From Microbacterium sp. (GTDB taxonomy: Bacteria > Actinomycetota > Actinomycetes > Actinomycetales > Microbacteriaceae), in assembly GCA_003248655.1 (NCBI GenBank), contig QFPM01000009.1, positions 62,001-126,000 on the forward strand: DNA of 64,000 bases. The letters are read 5' to 3'. Shown in pieces: positions 9,317 through 16,220 of the stretch. How positions within the stretch are numbered: the stretch's first letter is position 1; each line of letters opens with the position of its first letter. The notes beneath the pieces were generated by a model. That model did no database searches, had not been told where the DNA came from, and saw only the letters and a program-made list of their open reading frames with translations. The position numbers and the translations under genes were made by a program.

Positions 9317-10090
9317 ATGCCCGAGGGTGACACCGTGTTCCGCGCCGCGCGGCGGCTGCACGAGGCGCTCGCGGGGCAGGTCGTCACGCGCTTCGACCTG
9401 CGCGTGCCGCGCTACGCGACCGCCGACCTCACCGGCGAGACGGTGCACGAGTCAGTCGCGCGCGGCAAGCACCTGCTGCTACGGATCGGCGACCACACCC
9501 TGCATTCGCACCTGAAGATGGAGGGCCGCTGGCTCGTCTTCCGCCCCGGCGAGCGCTGGCGTTCTCCCGCGTACCAGGCGCGGGCGATCGTCGGCACCGA
9601 GCGCGCGGTGGCGGTCGGCTTCGAGATCGCGATGGTCGACCTGGTGCCCACTTCCGACGAAGAGAGCCTCGTCGGCCACCTCGGGCCCGACCTGCTTGGC
9701 CCCGACTGGGATGCCAGCGAAGCCGCACAGCGCCTCGCCGCCGACCCTCGGCCCGCGCATGTCGCGATCCTCGATCAGCGCAATCTCGCGGGGCTCGGCA
9801 ACGAGTACGCGAACGAGGTGCTGTTCGTCCGCGGCATCCTGCCGATGCGTCCGCTCACCGAAGCGGATGCCGTGGGCCTCGTCGAGACCGCTTCCCGCAT
9901 GATCACGGCGAACCGCGACCGCAACGGCCGTACGTTCACCGGCGACACGCGGCCCGGGCAGCAGAACTGGGTCTACCGCCGCGAGCGCCAGCCGTGCCGC
10001 CGCTGCGGCACCCCCATCCGCCGCATCGACCTCGGCGCGACCGACACCAGCGAGCGGATCGTGTTCTGGTGCCCCCGTTGCCAGACCTAA
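9317..10090 (+). CDS. Nei/Fpg-family DNA glycosylase (endonuclease VIII-like)
   Basis: A 257-residue base-excision repair enzyme. The mature N-terminus PEGDTV supplies the catalytic Pro2 and Glu3; HLKMEGRW gives the conserved lysine/beta-hairpin region; the H2TH region GLGNEYANEVLF is intact; and a C-terminal zinc finger with CRRCG and CPRCQ closes the protein. It excises oxidised pyrimidines or other lesions and cleaves by beta/delta elimination. Close relatives are the mycobacterial Nei2-like proteins. The ATG is preceded by GAGGGAAG. It lies 34 bp after lhr. Confidence 0.93.
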   Translation: MPEGDTVFRAARRLHEALAGQVVTRFDLRVPRYATADLTGETVHESVARGKHLLLRIGDHTLHSHLKMEGRWLVFRPGERWRSPAYQARAIVGTERAVAVGFEIAMVDLVPTSDEESLVGHLGPDLLGPDWDASEAAQRLAADPRPAHVAILDQRNLAGLGNEYANEVLFVRGILPMRPLTEADAVGLVETASRMITANRDRNGRTFTGDTRPGQQNWVYRRERQPCRRCGTPIRRIDLGATDTSERIVFWCPRCQT

Positions 10091-10107
10091 CGGCATCCGC
10101 GCGTTAG

Positions 10108-10135
10108 ATGACAGCAGTGCTAGCATTGCTGTCAT
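10108..10135. promoter_or_regulatory. Operator palindrome of the FitAB-type toxin-antitoxin operon
   Basis: A 28-bp palindrome with arms ATGACAGCA and TTGCTGTCAT around a GCTAGC centre (two mismatches in all). It contains the -10-like TAGCAT (10121-10126) and overlaps the antitoxin start codon at 10134. Ribbon-helix-helix antitoxins normally bind such sites, so this is the probable autoregulatory operator. Confidence 0.75.
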
Positions 10136-10358
10136 GGCAACCCTGACCGTCCGTAACCTCGATGACGACGTGCAGCAGCGACTGCGTCGCCGGGCGGTCG
10201 AGCACGGGCGATCGATGGAGGCAGAGGCGCGCCACATCCTCACCGCCGCCGTGGGCACGCCATCGATGATCGTCGACTGGATCGCCGCGACCTCAGGCCT
10301 CGGCGTCGACCTCGAGCTCCCTGATCGAACGCCGCCTCGCGATCTCGACCTGTCGTGA
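10134..10358 (+). CDS. FitA/VapB-like ribbon-helix-helix antitoxin
   Basis: A 74-residue protein opening MATLTVRNLDDDVQQRLRRR, the beta-strand plus helix of an Arc-type ribbon-helix-helix domain, followed by EHGRSMEAEARHIL, the second helix typical of FitA-like antitoxins. The last 25 residues (ending PDRTPPRDLDLS) should be the toxin-neutralising tail. It overlaps the PIN toxin gene by 4 bp (GTGA), implying translational coupling. It probably represses its own operon through the palindrome covering its start codon. The transcript is likely leaderless. Confidence 0.9.
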   Translation: MATLTVRNLDDDVQQRLRRRAVEHGRSMEAEARHILTAAVGTPSMIVDWIAATSGLGVDLELPDRTPPRDLDLS

Positions 10359-10756
10359 TCGTCTTCGACACGAACGTCCTCTCCGAGCCGCTCCGCGCTC
10401 ACCCGGATGCGCGCGTTCTCGCGTGGATGCGAGCGCAATCCGACGTCGCGATCAGCGCGATCTCGATCGCGGAGCTACACGAGGGAGCCCGCCGATTGCC
10501 TGAGGGGCGGCGGCGATCGACGCTCATCGCGAGCATCGACGGCATCCTCACCGCGGGCACGGTGTTGCCGTTCGCCGCCGACGAAGCCAGGGTCTACGGC
10601 GCCATGCACGAGCTGCGCCGGGCGGCCGGGCGACCGCTCGCGGCCCTGGACGGCATGATCGCGGCGACCGCGGCGACCCGCGGTGCAGCGCTCGCGACGC
10701 GCAACCTCGACGACTTCACCGGACTCGGGCTCACGCTCGTCAACCCCTGGGCGTGA
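10355..10756 (+). CDS. PIN-domain toxin (FitB/VapC type)
   Basis: A 133-residue PIN-domain ribonuclease. The acidic metal-binding set is complete: Asp5 (IVFDTNVLSE), Glu40 (SIAELHEG), Asp99 (LAALDGMIAA) and Asp119/120 (TRNLDDF). The FDTNVLSE opening is typical of FitB toxins, which cut RNA (in VapC relatives, tRNA or rRNA) when the antitoxin is degraded. GTG start at 10355 overlaps the antitoxin stop. The convergent YitT-like gene ends 8 bp away. Confidence 0.92.
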   Translation: MIVFDTNVLSEPLRAHPDARVLAWMRAQSDVAISAISIAELHEGARRLPEGRRRSTLIASIDGILTAGTVLPFAADEARVYGAMHELRRAAGRPLAALDGMIAATAATRGAALATRNLDDFTGLGLTLVNPWA

Positions 10757-10763
10757 CCCGACC

Positions 10764-11435
10764 TCAGTGCCCGAGGTACCGACCCGGGCGATGGTTGAGG
10801 GCGAGGACGAGGTTCAGCAGCACGGCGCCGACGGCGCTCATGACGACGTTCTGCCACGGCACGACCCACAGGGCACACAGGACGATCACGACGTCGAACG
10901 CCATCATCGTCCACCCCGCGCGGAAGCCGGTGCGGTCCTGGATCTCGAGACCGATGATATTGATGCCGCCGACGCTCGCCCGGTGGCGGAAGAGGATGAG
11001 CACGCCGACGCCCGCGACGAGGCTCCCCGCGAGCGCGCCGTACCAGGGCGCGATCTGCGTGATCGGGAAGAGCGCCGCGTGAACGGGTGCCCACGCCGAC
11101 ACGAGCGCGATGCACACCACGGTGCGAATCGTGAAGTCCCACCCCCGCCGCCACACCGCGAGCAGCGCGAAGGGCACGTTGATGACCGTGAACAGCACCC
11201 AGAACGGCCACGAGGTCGCGTAGTCGAGCAGTAGCGACAGCCCGGCGGTGCCGCCCGTGACCGCATTCGCCGCGTGCAGCAGGTGCAGGCCGAGCGAGAC
11301 GAGGAACGTCCCCGTGCCGATGCCCACGACATCCTCGAGGATCGAATGCTCCTGCGCCTTCTCGTCGAACACGAGGGTGGAGCCGGTGGTGGCGTCCGGC
11401 TCAGTCCCATCAGAGGGCGAGGTCACGGCATCCAT
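10764..11435 (-). CDS. YitT-family integral membrane protein
   Basis: About 223 residues with six likely membrane segments and the YitT/YczE-type pattern AVTGGTAGLSLLLDYATSWP near the first pair of helices and GGINIIGLEIQDRTGFRAG in the middle. The N-terminal 30 residues are polar (MDAVTSPSDGTEPDATT) and cytoplasmic. The family is widespread but its transport substrate is unknown. The start is uncertain: ATGs exist at 11474 and 11435, neither with a clear ribosome-binding site; the inner one avoids a leader formed by overlapping GGATGCC motifs. Confidence 0.8.
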   Translation of the reverse strand: MDAVTSPSDGTEPDATTGSTLVFDEKAQEHSILEDVVGIGTGTFLVSLGLHLLHAANAVTGGTAGLSLLLDYATSWPFWVLFTVINVPFALLAVWRRGWDFTIRTVVCIALVSAWAPVHAALFPITQIAPWYGALAGSLVAGVGVLILFRHRASVGGINIIGLEIQDRTGFRAGWTMMAFDVVIVLCALWVVPWQNVVMSAVGAVLLNLVLALNHRPGRYLGH

Positions 11436-11449
11436 TGTTGCAAACGGCC

Positions 11450-11463
11450 GGATGCCGGCATCC
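11450..11463. repeat. Head-to-head GGATGCC/GGCATCC palindrome
   Basis: A perfect 14-bp palindrome made of GGATGCC joined directly to GGCATCC, upstream of (or within the possible leader of) the YitT-like gene. Two further GGATGCC-type copies lie within 40 bp. Confidence 0.6.
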
Positions 11464-11554
11464 ATAGCGGGCACATAGCACAGCGCGGCGACCCATAGCG
11501 CGTTCGTGGGCTGCGCCTACGGCGCTCGTCAGAGCGCCTCGCACACTGATCGGC

Positions 11555-12520
11555 ATGAACAAGCGACTCAAGCACAGCCTCATCGCGGGCGGCACGGTCG
11601 TGGCGCTCACCCTCACCGGCGGCGCGGTGTGGGCTCTCGACCGGTTCGTGATCCCGCACGTCGTCGTCAGCGACGTGGCCGCCTACGAAGCCGAGCAGTC
11701 CGCGTCGACCGCCGACACCGCAACCACCGCCACGACCACAGAAGCGGATGCCACGGCATCCACTCCCGTGCTGACGGACACGACGTACACTTCCGACGAC
11801 GCGTCGATCACGATCTCGACGTACACGCAGGGCACCGGCGACGACACGGTCACCTACTACGTCGCCGACATCACCCTGAGCGATGCGACGGCGCTGCGCG
11901 GCGCGTTCGCGAACAACCAGTTCGGCGAGAACATCACGGCGCTCGTGAGCGAGACAGCCGAAGCGAACGGCGCGATTTTCGCCGTGAATGGCGACTACTA
12001 CGGCTTCCGCGATTCGGGCATCGTCATCCGAAACGGGGTGGTCTACCGCGACGCGGGAACCCGGGAGGGGCTCGTCTTCTACCGCGACGGAACGGTCGCC
12101 GTCTACGACGAGACCGAGACGACCGCCGCCGAGCTCGTCGCCGACGGCGCCTGGAACACGCTCAGCTTCGGCCCGGCGATCGTCGAAGACGGTTCCGTGG
12201 TCGCGGGCATCGACGACGTCGAGGTCGACACGAACGTCGGCAACCACTCGATCCAGGGCGAGCAGCCGCGAACGGCGATCGGCGTGGTCTCCGACAACCA
12301 CCTCGTGATCGTCGTGGTCGACGGGCGCAGCCCGGGCTACAGCGCCGGGGTCACGATGACCGGTCTCGCCGAGATCATGGTGTCGCTCGGCGCGACGACG
12401 GCCTACAACCTCGACGGCGGGGGCTCGAGCGAGATGTGGTTCAACGGCGAGGTCGTGAACCAGCCGTCGAACGGCGGCGAGCGCGCGACGAGCGACATCC
12501 TGTACATCGCGGCGGGGTGA
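11555..12520 (+). CDS. Phosphodiester glycosidase (NAGPA-domain) membrane-anchored protein
   Basis: A 321-residue protein with an uncleaved N-terminal membrane anchor (about residues 8-28, LIAGGTVVALTLTGGAVWAL) and an extracellular Thr/Ala-rich linker to about residue 75. The catalytic domain shows the NAGPA/DUF2233 blocks FAVNGDYYGFRDSG and AYNLDGGGSSEMW. Family members remove sugar from phosphodiesters or modify exopolysaccharide; in this setting it may act on a cell-wall glycan or teichoic-acid-like polymer. It overlaps the next gene, a GT2-GtrA glycosyltransferase, by 4 bp (GTGA), so both act in one operon, probably in envelope sugar metabolism. Confidence 0.88.
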   Translation: MNKRLKHSLIAGGTVVALTLTGGAVWALDRFVIPHVVVSDVAAYEAEQSASTADTATTATTTEADATASTPVLTDTTYTSDDASITISTYTQGTGDDTVTYYVADITLSDATALRGAFANNQFGENITALVSETAEANGAIFAVNGDYYGFRDSGIVIRNGVVYRDAGTREGLVFYRDGTVAVYDETETTAAELVADGAWNTLSFGPAIVEDGSVVAGIDDVEVDTNVGNHSIQGEQPRTAIGVVSDNHLVIVVVDGRSPGYSAGVTMTGLAEIMVSLGATTAYNLDGGGSSEMWFNGEVVNQPSNGGERATSDILYIAAG

Positions 12521-13659
12521 GCCGAATGCACGTCGTTCTGATTCCCGCGTATGAGCCGGGCACGCGGCTCGTCGAGCTCGTCCGAGCGCTCGCCGACGAG
12601 TCACCCGTGCTCGTCGTCGACGACGGGTCGGGCCCCCGGTATGCCCCGGTCTTCGCCGCCGCGGCGGATGCCGGCGCCGTCGTCGTCGCACACGACCGCA
12701 ACCGCGGTAAGGGCGCGGCCCTGCGTACGGGCTTCGCCCATGTCGAGCGCACGTGGCCGGGGGCCGCGGTCGTGACGGCGGATGCCGACGGTCAGCACAC
12801 CCCCGCGGACATCGCCCGCGTCGCGGCGGCCGTGGAAAGCCCGGGTGGCGGGGCCCGGGGCGTCGCCGTTCGATTGCCCGTTCACGCGGCATCCATCGCC
12901 GAATACCCGCACGAACTGGCAACCAAAGGCGCCCGCGCGGCCGGCGCGCCCGCCGCAGCCCCGGCGATCGTGCTCGGCGCGCGGGGGTTTGCGGGCGAGG
13001 TTCCGTTGCGCAGCCGGCTCGGCAACTGGGCCACGCGCGGGGCGTTCCGCCTCGCGACGGGCGAGCCGCTGCAGGACACGCAAACGGGTCTGCGCGGCTT
13101 TCCCGCGTCGACGCTCCCCTGGCTGCAGACCCTGCCCGGAGACCGGTTCGAGTACGAGTTCGCGATGCTCCTGCGCGCTCGCGCCGCTGGCGTCGACCTC
13201 GTCGAGGTGCCGATCGACACGGTCTACCTCGACGGAAACAACGCGAGCCACTTCCGCCCCCTCGTCGACTCCGCACGGGTCTACGGGCCGCTGCTCGCGT
13301 TCACGGCATCCGCACTCCTCGCCTTCACGATCGACACCCTCGCGCTGCTCGTGCTCAACGCCCTCACGGGCTGGCTGCTGTTCTCGGTCGTCGCGGCGCG
13401 CGTCGTGAGCGCGGGCGTCAACTTCGCCGTGAACCGCGCGTTCGTGTTCGACCGCGGACGCCACCTGCCGACGCGGGCGACCGCGTCGCGCTACTTCTCG
13501 CTCGCCGGCCTGCTGCTGGCCGCGAACTACGGCATCCTCAGTGCGCTGACGGATGCCGGTGTGCCGATGCTCATCGCCAAAGTCGCGACCGAGACGACGC
13601 TGTTCGTCGTCAGCTACAGCGTGCAGCGAGCGGTCGTGTTCGCGCCGGCCAGGGAATGA
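12517..13659 (+). CDS. Glycosyltransferase family 2 fused to a GtrA membrane domain
   Basis: About 380 residues. The N-terminal half is a polyprenyl-phosphate glycosyltransferase: VLVVDDGSG, then VVTADADGQHTP (DXD-type metal site) and DTQTGLRGFP, characteristic of dolichyl/undecaprenyl-phosphate sugar transferases. The C-terminal 120 residues form four helices with NFAVNRAFVF, the GtrA signature of flippases for undecaprenyl-phosphate sugars. A fusion makes and flips the lipid-linked sugar in one chain. An unusual Ala/Gly-rich stretch of about 45 residues (around 105-150) sits between the two catalytic blocks. Start: GTG at 12517 overlaps the glycosidase stop; the ATG nine bases on is an alternative. 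Confidence 0.88.
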   Translation: MSRMHVVLIPAYEPGTRLVELVRALADESPVLVVDDGSGPRYAPVFAAAADAGAVVVAHDRNRGKGAALRTGFAHVERTWPGAAVVTADADGQHTPADIARVAAAVESPGGGARGVAVRLPVHAASIAEYPHELATKGARAAGAPAAAPAIVLGARGFAGEVPLRSRLGNWATRGAFRLATGEPLQDTQTGLRGFPASTLPWLQTLPGDRFEYEFAMLLRARAAGVDLVEVPIDTVYLDGNNASHFRPLVDSARVYGPLLAFTASALLAFTIDTLALLVLNALTGWLLFSVVAARVVSAGVNFAVNRAFVFDRGRHLPTRATASRYFSLAGLLLAANYGILSALTDAGVPMLIAKVATETTLFVVSYSVQRAVVFAPARE

Positions 13660-13689
13660 AATTGCGCAAGCCGCGGTTGCACGTGATTC

Positions 13690-13695
13690 AGGAGG
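13690..13695 (+). promoter_or_regulatory. Perfect Shine-Dalgarno AGGAGG deciding the beta-helix protein start
   Basis: AGGAGG lies 5 nt before the GTG at 13701. It argues for that start rather than an in-frame ATG at 13656 that overlaps the end of the GT2-GtrA gene. Confidence 0.75.
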
Positions 13696-13700
13696 TTTCA

Positions 13701-14108
13701 GTGGGCAAGAACTACGTCGACATCGAGGACGATCAGGGTCGGACGCTGCGCTACCGCAAGCACGTCAACGGCCGCGGCCTCATCGCGAATGGCGCGAAGG
13801 TGCACGCCAGCGCGCTCGTCGAGGCGGGCGCGTACGTCGAACCCGGCGCGCAGATCGCCGAGGGCGCGCACATCGGACGAGGCGTGTGGATCGAGCCCGA
13901 CGCCGTCATCGGTCAGGGCGCCGAGATCGCGCCGCACGCCCACATCGGCTCGGGCGCGGCGATCGGCCAGGGCGCGAAGATCGGTGTGCGCGCCGTCGTG
14001 GGGGCGGGCGCGCGCGTCGCGGGCGGATCGCTGATCGGCGACGACACCCTGATCCCCGACGGCGAGCGCGTCGCGACCGACCGTCGCGGGCTGCACCTCG
14101 CGGCCTGA
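13701..14108 (+). CDS. Left-handed beta-helix (hexapeptide repeat) protein
   Basis: A 135-residue protein made largely of hexapeptide repeats (AYVEPGAQIAEGAHIGRG, GQGAEIAPHAHIGSGAAIG and similar) that form a left-handed parallel beta-helix, as in acyl- and acetyltransferases such as LpxA or gamma carbonic anhydrases. No transferase His-based catalytic loop is obvious, and the first 40 residues (VGKNYVDIEDDQGRTLRYRK) are not part of the helix. It closes the envelope-sugar operon, 41 bp after the GT2-GtrA stop, and may modify or scaffold the same polymer. Enzymatic role not established. Confidence 0.8.
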   Translation: MGKNYVDIEDDQGRTLRYRKHVNGRGLIANGAKVHASALVEAGAYVEPGAQIAEGAHIGRGVWIEPDAVIGQGAEIAPHAHIGSGAAIGQGAKIGVRAVVGAGARVAGGSLIGDDTLIPDGERVATDRRGLHLAA

Positions 14109-14174
14109 CGCGCGGGCATCCCGTTCGCGTGTCGGCGTGTGCGCCTCAGTCAGGCGAACCCGCGCGCGCCTCGG

Positions 14175-14573
14175 TCAGGCGAACAGGAACAGCACGAATC
14201 CGACGAGCGGTAGCGTGCCCTGCACGAGCGCGGGCCGGACGTAGCGGCGGCCGCCGGAGACGAGGACGAGCGCCGCGGCGAGCATCGATCCGAGGGTGAA
14301 CAGCACGAGCGTGAGGCCCGCGACTTCCGCGGTCGTGCCGGCTCCGCCCGCCCAGTACAGCGCGAGTCCGATGAGCGCGCCGATCGCGAGGAACAGGTTG
14401 TAAAAGCCCTGGTTGTAGGCCATCGGCCGGATGACGTCGGCGGATGCCTGGTCGGCGACCCCGAACCGGCGCCAGGTGCGCGGCTGCGCCCACTGGATGC
14501 TCTCCATGATGAAGATGTAGACGTGGAGCAGTGCCGCAAGGGCTGCGACAACGGTGCCGAGGATCGCGATCAT
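14175..14573 (-). CDS. DUF1304 membrane protein
   Basis: A 132-residue protein with four predicted membrane helices. The DUF1304 signature is present: HVYIFIMESIQW after the first helix and YNQGFYNLFLAIGAL after a short loop. Members are small, conserved, uncharacterised inner-membrane proteins. Leaderless-type -10 element upstream; divergent from a repeat array and the orphan LysR-domain gene. Confidence 0.88.
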   Translation of the reverse strand: MIAILGTVVAALAALLHVYIFIMESIQWAQPRTWRRFGVADQASADVIRPMAYNQGFYNLFLAIGALIGLALYWAGGAGTTAEVAGLTLVLFTLGSMLAAALVLVSGGRRYVRPALVQGTLPLVGFVLFLFA

Positions 14574-14579
14574 GTCGGC

Positions 14580-14585
14580 ACCCTA
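14580..14585 (-). promoter_or_regulatory. Leaderless -10 element of the DUF1304 gene
   Basis: TAGGGT, 6 nt before the ATG at 14573. Confidence 0.45.
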
Positions 14586-14634
14586 CCGCGGCGGCGGGTC
14601 GCGCATCTGTCGTTCGGGGCGGGGTTGCGCCCGG

Positions 14635-14901
14635 TTCATCCGGCCCGAACCGCGCCCACGCGGCGCGGAAGCCGCAGTTCAGGCCGGATGAACGAGGCGC
14701 GGCACCGCGGTCGCCGCTTCATCCGTCGCAAAGTGCGCCCATACGGCGCGGAAGCCGCCGTTTGCGACCGACGAACGAGAGGCGGCGCCGCGGTCACCGC
14801 TTCATCCGTCGCAAAGTGCGCCCATACTGCGCGGAAGCCGCCGTTTGCGACCGACGAACGGGACTCGCCCCGCGCCCGCGCACGCTTCATCCGTCGCAAA
14901 C
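14635..14901. repeat. Tandem array of 58-bp palindromes with 83-bp period (copies A-D)
   Basis: Copies start at 14635, 14718 and 14801, exactly 83 bp apart, with a half copy at 14886. Copies B and C have arms TTCATCCGTCGCAAA and TTTGCGACCGACGAA and differ at one base over 58 bp; copy A has the same ends but diverged inner arms (TTCATCCGGCC / GGCCGGATGAA). The roughly 25-bp spacers are also related. It fills the region between the DUF1304 gene and the orphan LysR-domain gene; no open frame there looks real. Confidence 0.9.
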
Positions 14902-14907
14902 GGCAGC

Positions 14908-14913
14908 TACGCT
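14908..14913 (+). promoter_or_regulatory. Leaderless -10 element of the orphan LysR-domain gene
   Basis: TACGCT, 6 nt before the ATG at 14920, immediately after the last half palindrome of the array. Confidence 0.4.
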
Positions 14914-14919
14914 GGCGGA

Positions 14920-15711
14920 ATGGCGGCACGGGGCGGACGCAGCGCGGGCGGCGCGAAGCCGCCGCGAGGGCGGGGCGGCCCGAAATCCGGCGGAAAGCCC
15001 GTAGCGAAGCGCAACGCGACCTCGCGGAAACCCGCCGCAGCGTCCGGCGTGGGGGCGGGGCGGACCCCGACGACACGCGCCGCGTCCGCTGACGCGGCAC
15101 CTACGCCGCCGTCCGAGGCGACGGGACCCTTCCGGCTCGGCGCCATCGAAGGCGCCACGCCCGGCAAATGGATCGACGCCTGGAAAGAACGGATGCCCGG
15201 CGCGCCCCTCGAGCTGGTGCCGCTCGAGCTCGCCGGGCAGCGCGCGGCACTCGACACGGCATCCGTCGACGCGGCGCTCGTTCGGCTGCCTTTCGCTACG
15301 GCGGGGCTCCACGTCATCCCGCTCTACGACGAGGTCCCGGTCGTCGTGTGCGCGGCCGACTCGCACCTCGCCGCGGCCGACGAACTCACCCTCGCCGACC
15401 TCGCGGGGGAGGTCGTGATCGTGCCCCACGACCCGCCGCTCACCGTGGAGGTGCCCGGCGGCATCCCGCCGTGCTTCGCACCGCCCGCGACCGTTGCCGA
15501 TGCCGTCGCGACCGTCGCTGCCGGGGTCGGCGTGGTGATCGTGCCGATGTCGCTCGCGCGCCTTCACCATCGCAAGGATGCCGACTACCGCCCGCTTGCC
15601 GACGGCCCAACGTCGACTGTCGCGCTCGCCTGGCGCACGGATGCCGGGTCGCCGCTCATCGACGCCTTCGTCGGGATCGTCCGCGGCCGCACCGCGAACT
15701 CGTCGCGCTGA
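14920..15711 (+). CDS. Orphan LysR-type substrate-binding domain protein
   Basis: A 263-residue protein. Residues 1-65 are Arg/Lys/Gly/Ala-rich (MAARGGRSAGGAKPPRGRG) and look disordered and nucleic-acid-like. From about residue 73 (FRLGAIEG) it follows the LysR effector-binding fold: PGAPLELVPLE, DAALVRLPF, HVIPLYDEVPVVVCAADSH, LADLAGEVVIVPHDP and VAAGVGVVIVPMSLAR. There is no N-terminal winged helix-turn-helix, so it is not a conventional LysR regulator; it may sense a small molecule and use its basic tail instead. It is flanked on both sides by palindromes of the same repeat family. Confidence 0.82.
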   Translation: MAARGGRSAGGAKPPRGRGGPKSGGKPVAKRNATSRKPAAASGVGAGRTPTTRAASADAAPTPPSEATGPFRLGAIEGATPGKWIDAWKERMPGAPLELVPLELAGQRAALDTASVDAALVRLPFATAGLHVIPLYDEVPVVVCAADSHLAAADELTLADLAGEVVIVPHDPPLTVEVPGGIPPCFAPPATVADAVATVAAGVGVVIVPMSLARLHHRKDADYRPLADGPTSTVALAWRTDAGSPLIDAFVGIVRGRTANSSR

Positions 15712-15721
15712 GCGCGCATCG

Positions 15722-15881
15722 TTCATCCGGCGCAAACTGCGGCATCCGACGCAAACTGCGGCATCCCGCGCTCCTAGACGCACTATGCGACGGATGACGC
15801 AAGCTAACGCTCTGCTGCACCCGCCCATCCGGCGCAAACTGCGGCATCCGGCGCTCCTAGACGCACTATGCGACGGATGAA
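15722..15881. repeat. TTCATCCG-family palindromes downstream of the LysR-domain gene (copies E, F)
   Basis: Two palindromic copies (about 15722-15797 and 15826-15881) with outer arms CATCCGGCGCAAACTGCGGC and a right end TATGCGACGGATGA. Both end with the same CTCCTAGACGCACTATGCG block. They begin 11 bp after the stop of the orphan LysR-domain gene and belong to the same family as the array upstream of it. Confidence 0.85.
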
Positions 15882-15909
15882 GCCCGATCGGGTGCGGGCG
15901 CCAGTTCGC

Positions 15910-15996
15910 CGCTCGGGCGCCACAGATCTGTAGCGCCCGAGCGGGAAAGTAGCGCCCGCCGACAGGAAAGTGGCGCCCGAGCGGGAAAGTAGCGCC
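15910..15996. repeat. Palindrome plus three GGAAAGTRGCGCC direct repeats
   Basis: CGCTCGGGCGC and GCGCCCGAGCG (15910-15943) form a hairpin around ACAGATCTGT. Three direct copies of GGAAAGTAGCGCC/GGAAAGTGGCGCC follow at 15944, 15965 and 15984, about two helical turns apart. The remaining 220 bp to the CHAT gene hold no recognisable gene. Confidence 0.75.
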
Positions 15997-16130
15997 GAGC
16001 GCCGAGCGCCGGGCCCAGGCACGGCGAAGGGGCCGGCGGGTCCCCCAACCCACCGACCCCCGGACGGAGCATGCATCCCCCCTAACAGCCGTCCTGCGCG
16101 AGTCGGCCGGACCTCCGCGCCCCAGTTGCC

Positions 16131-16161
16131 ATTCCGCGGCGGCGTCCCGATACAGCGGAAT
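16131..16161 (-). terminator. Hairpin downstream of the CHAT operon
   Basis: ATTCCGC (16131-16137) pairs with GCGGAAT (16155-16161), about 60 bp beyond the CHAT gene stop. No T-run follows, so termination is only a possibility. Confidence 0.3.
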
Positions 16162-16220
16162 CCCGCTCCGGCCCCTCTCACAGATGAAGAGCGTTCACCG
16201 CCGCGCCTGATACATCCGGC

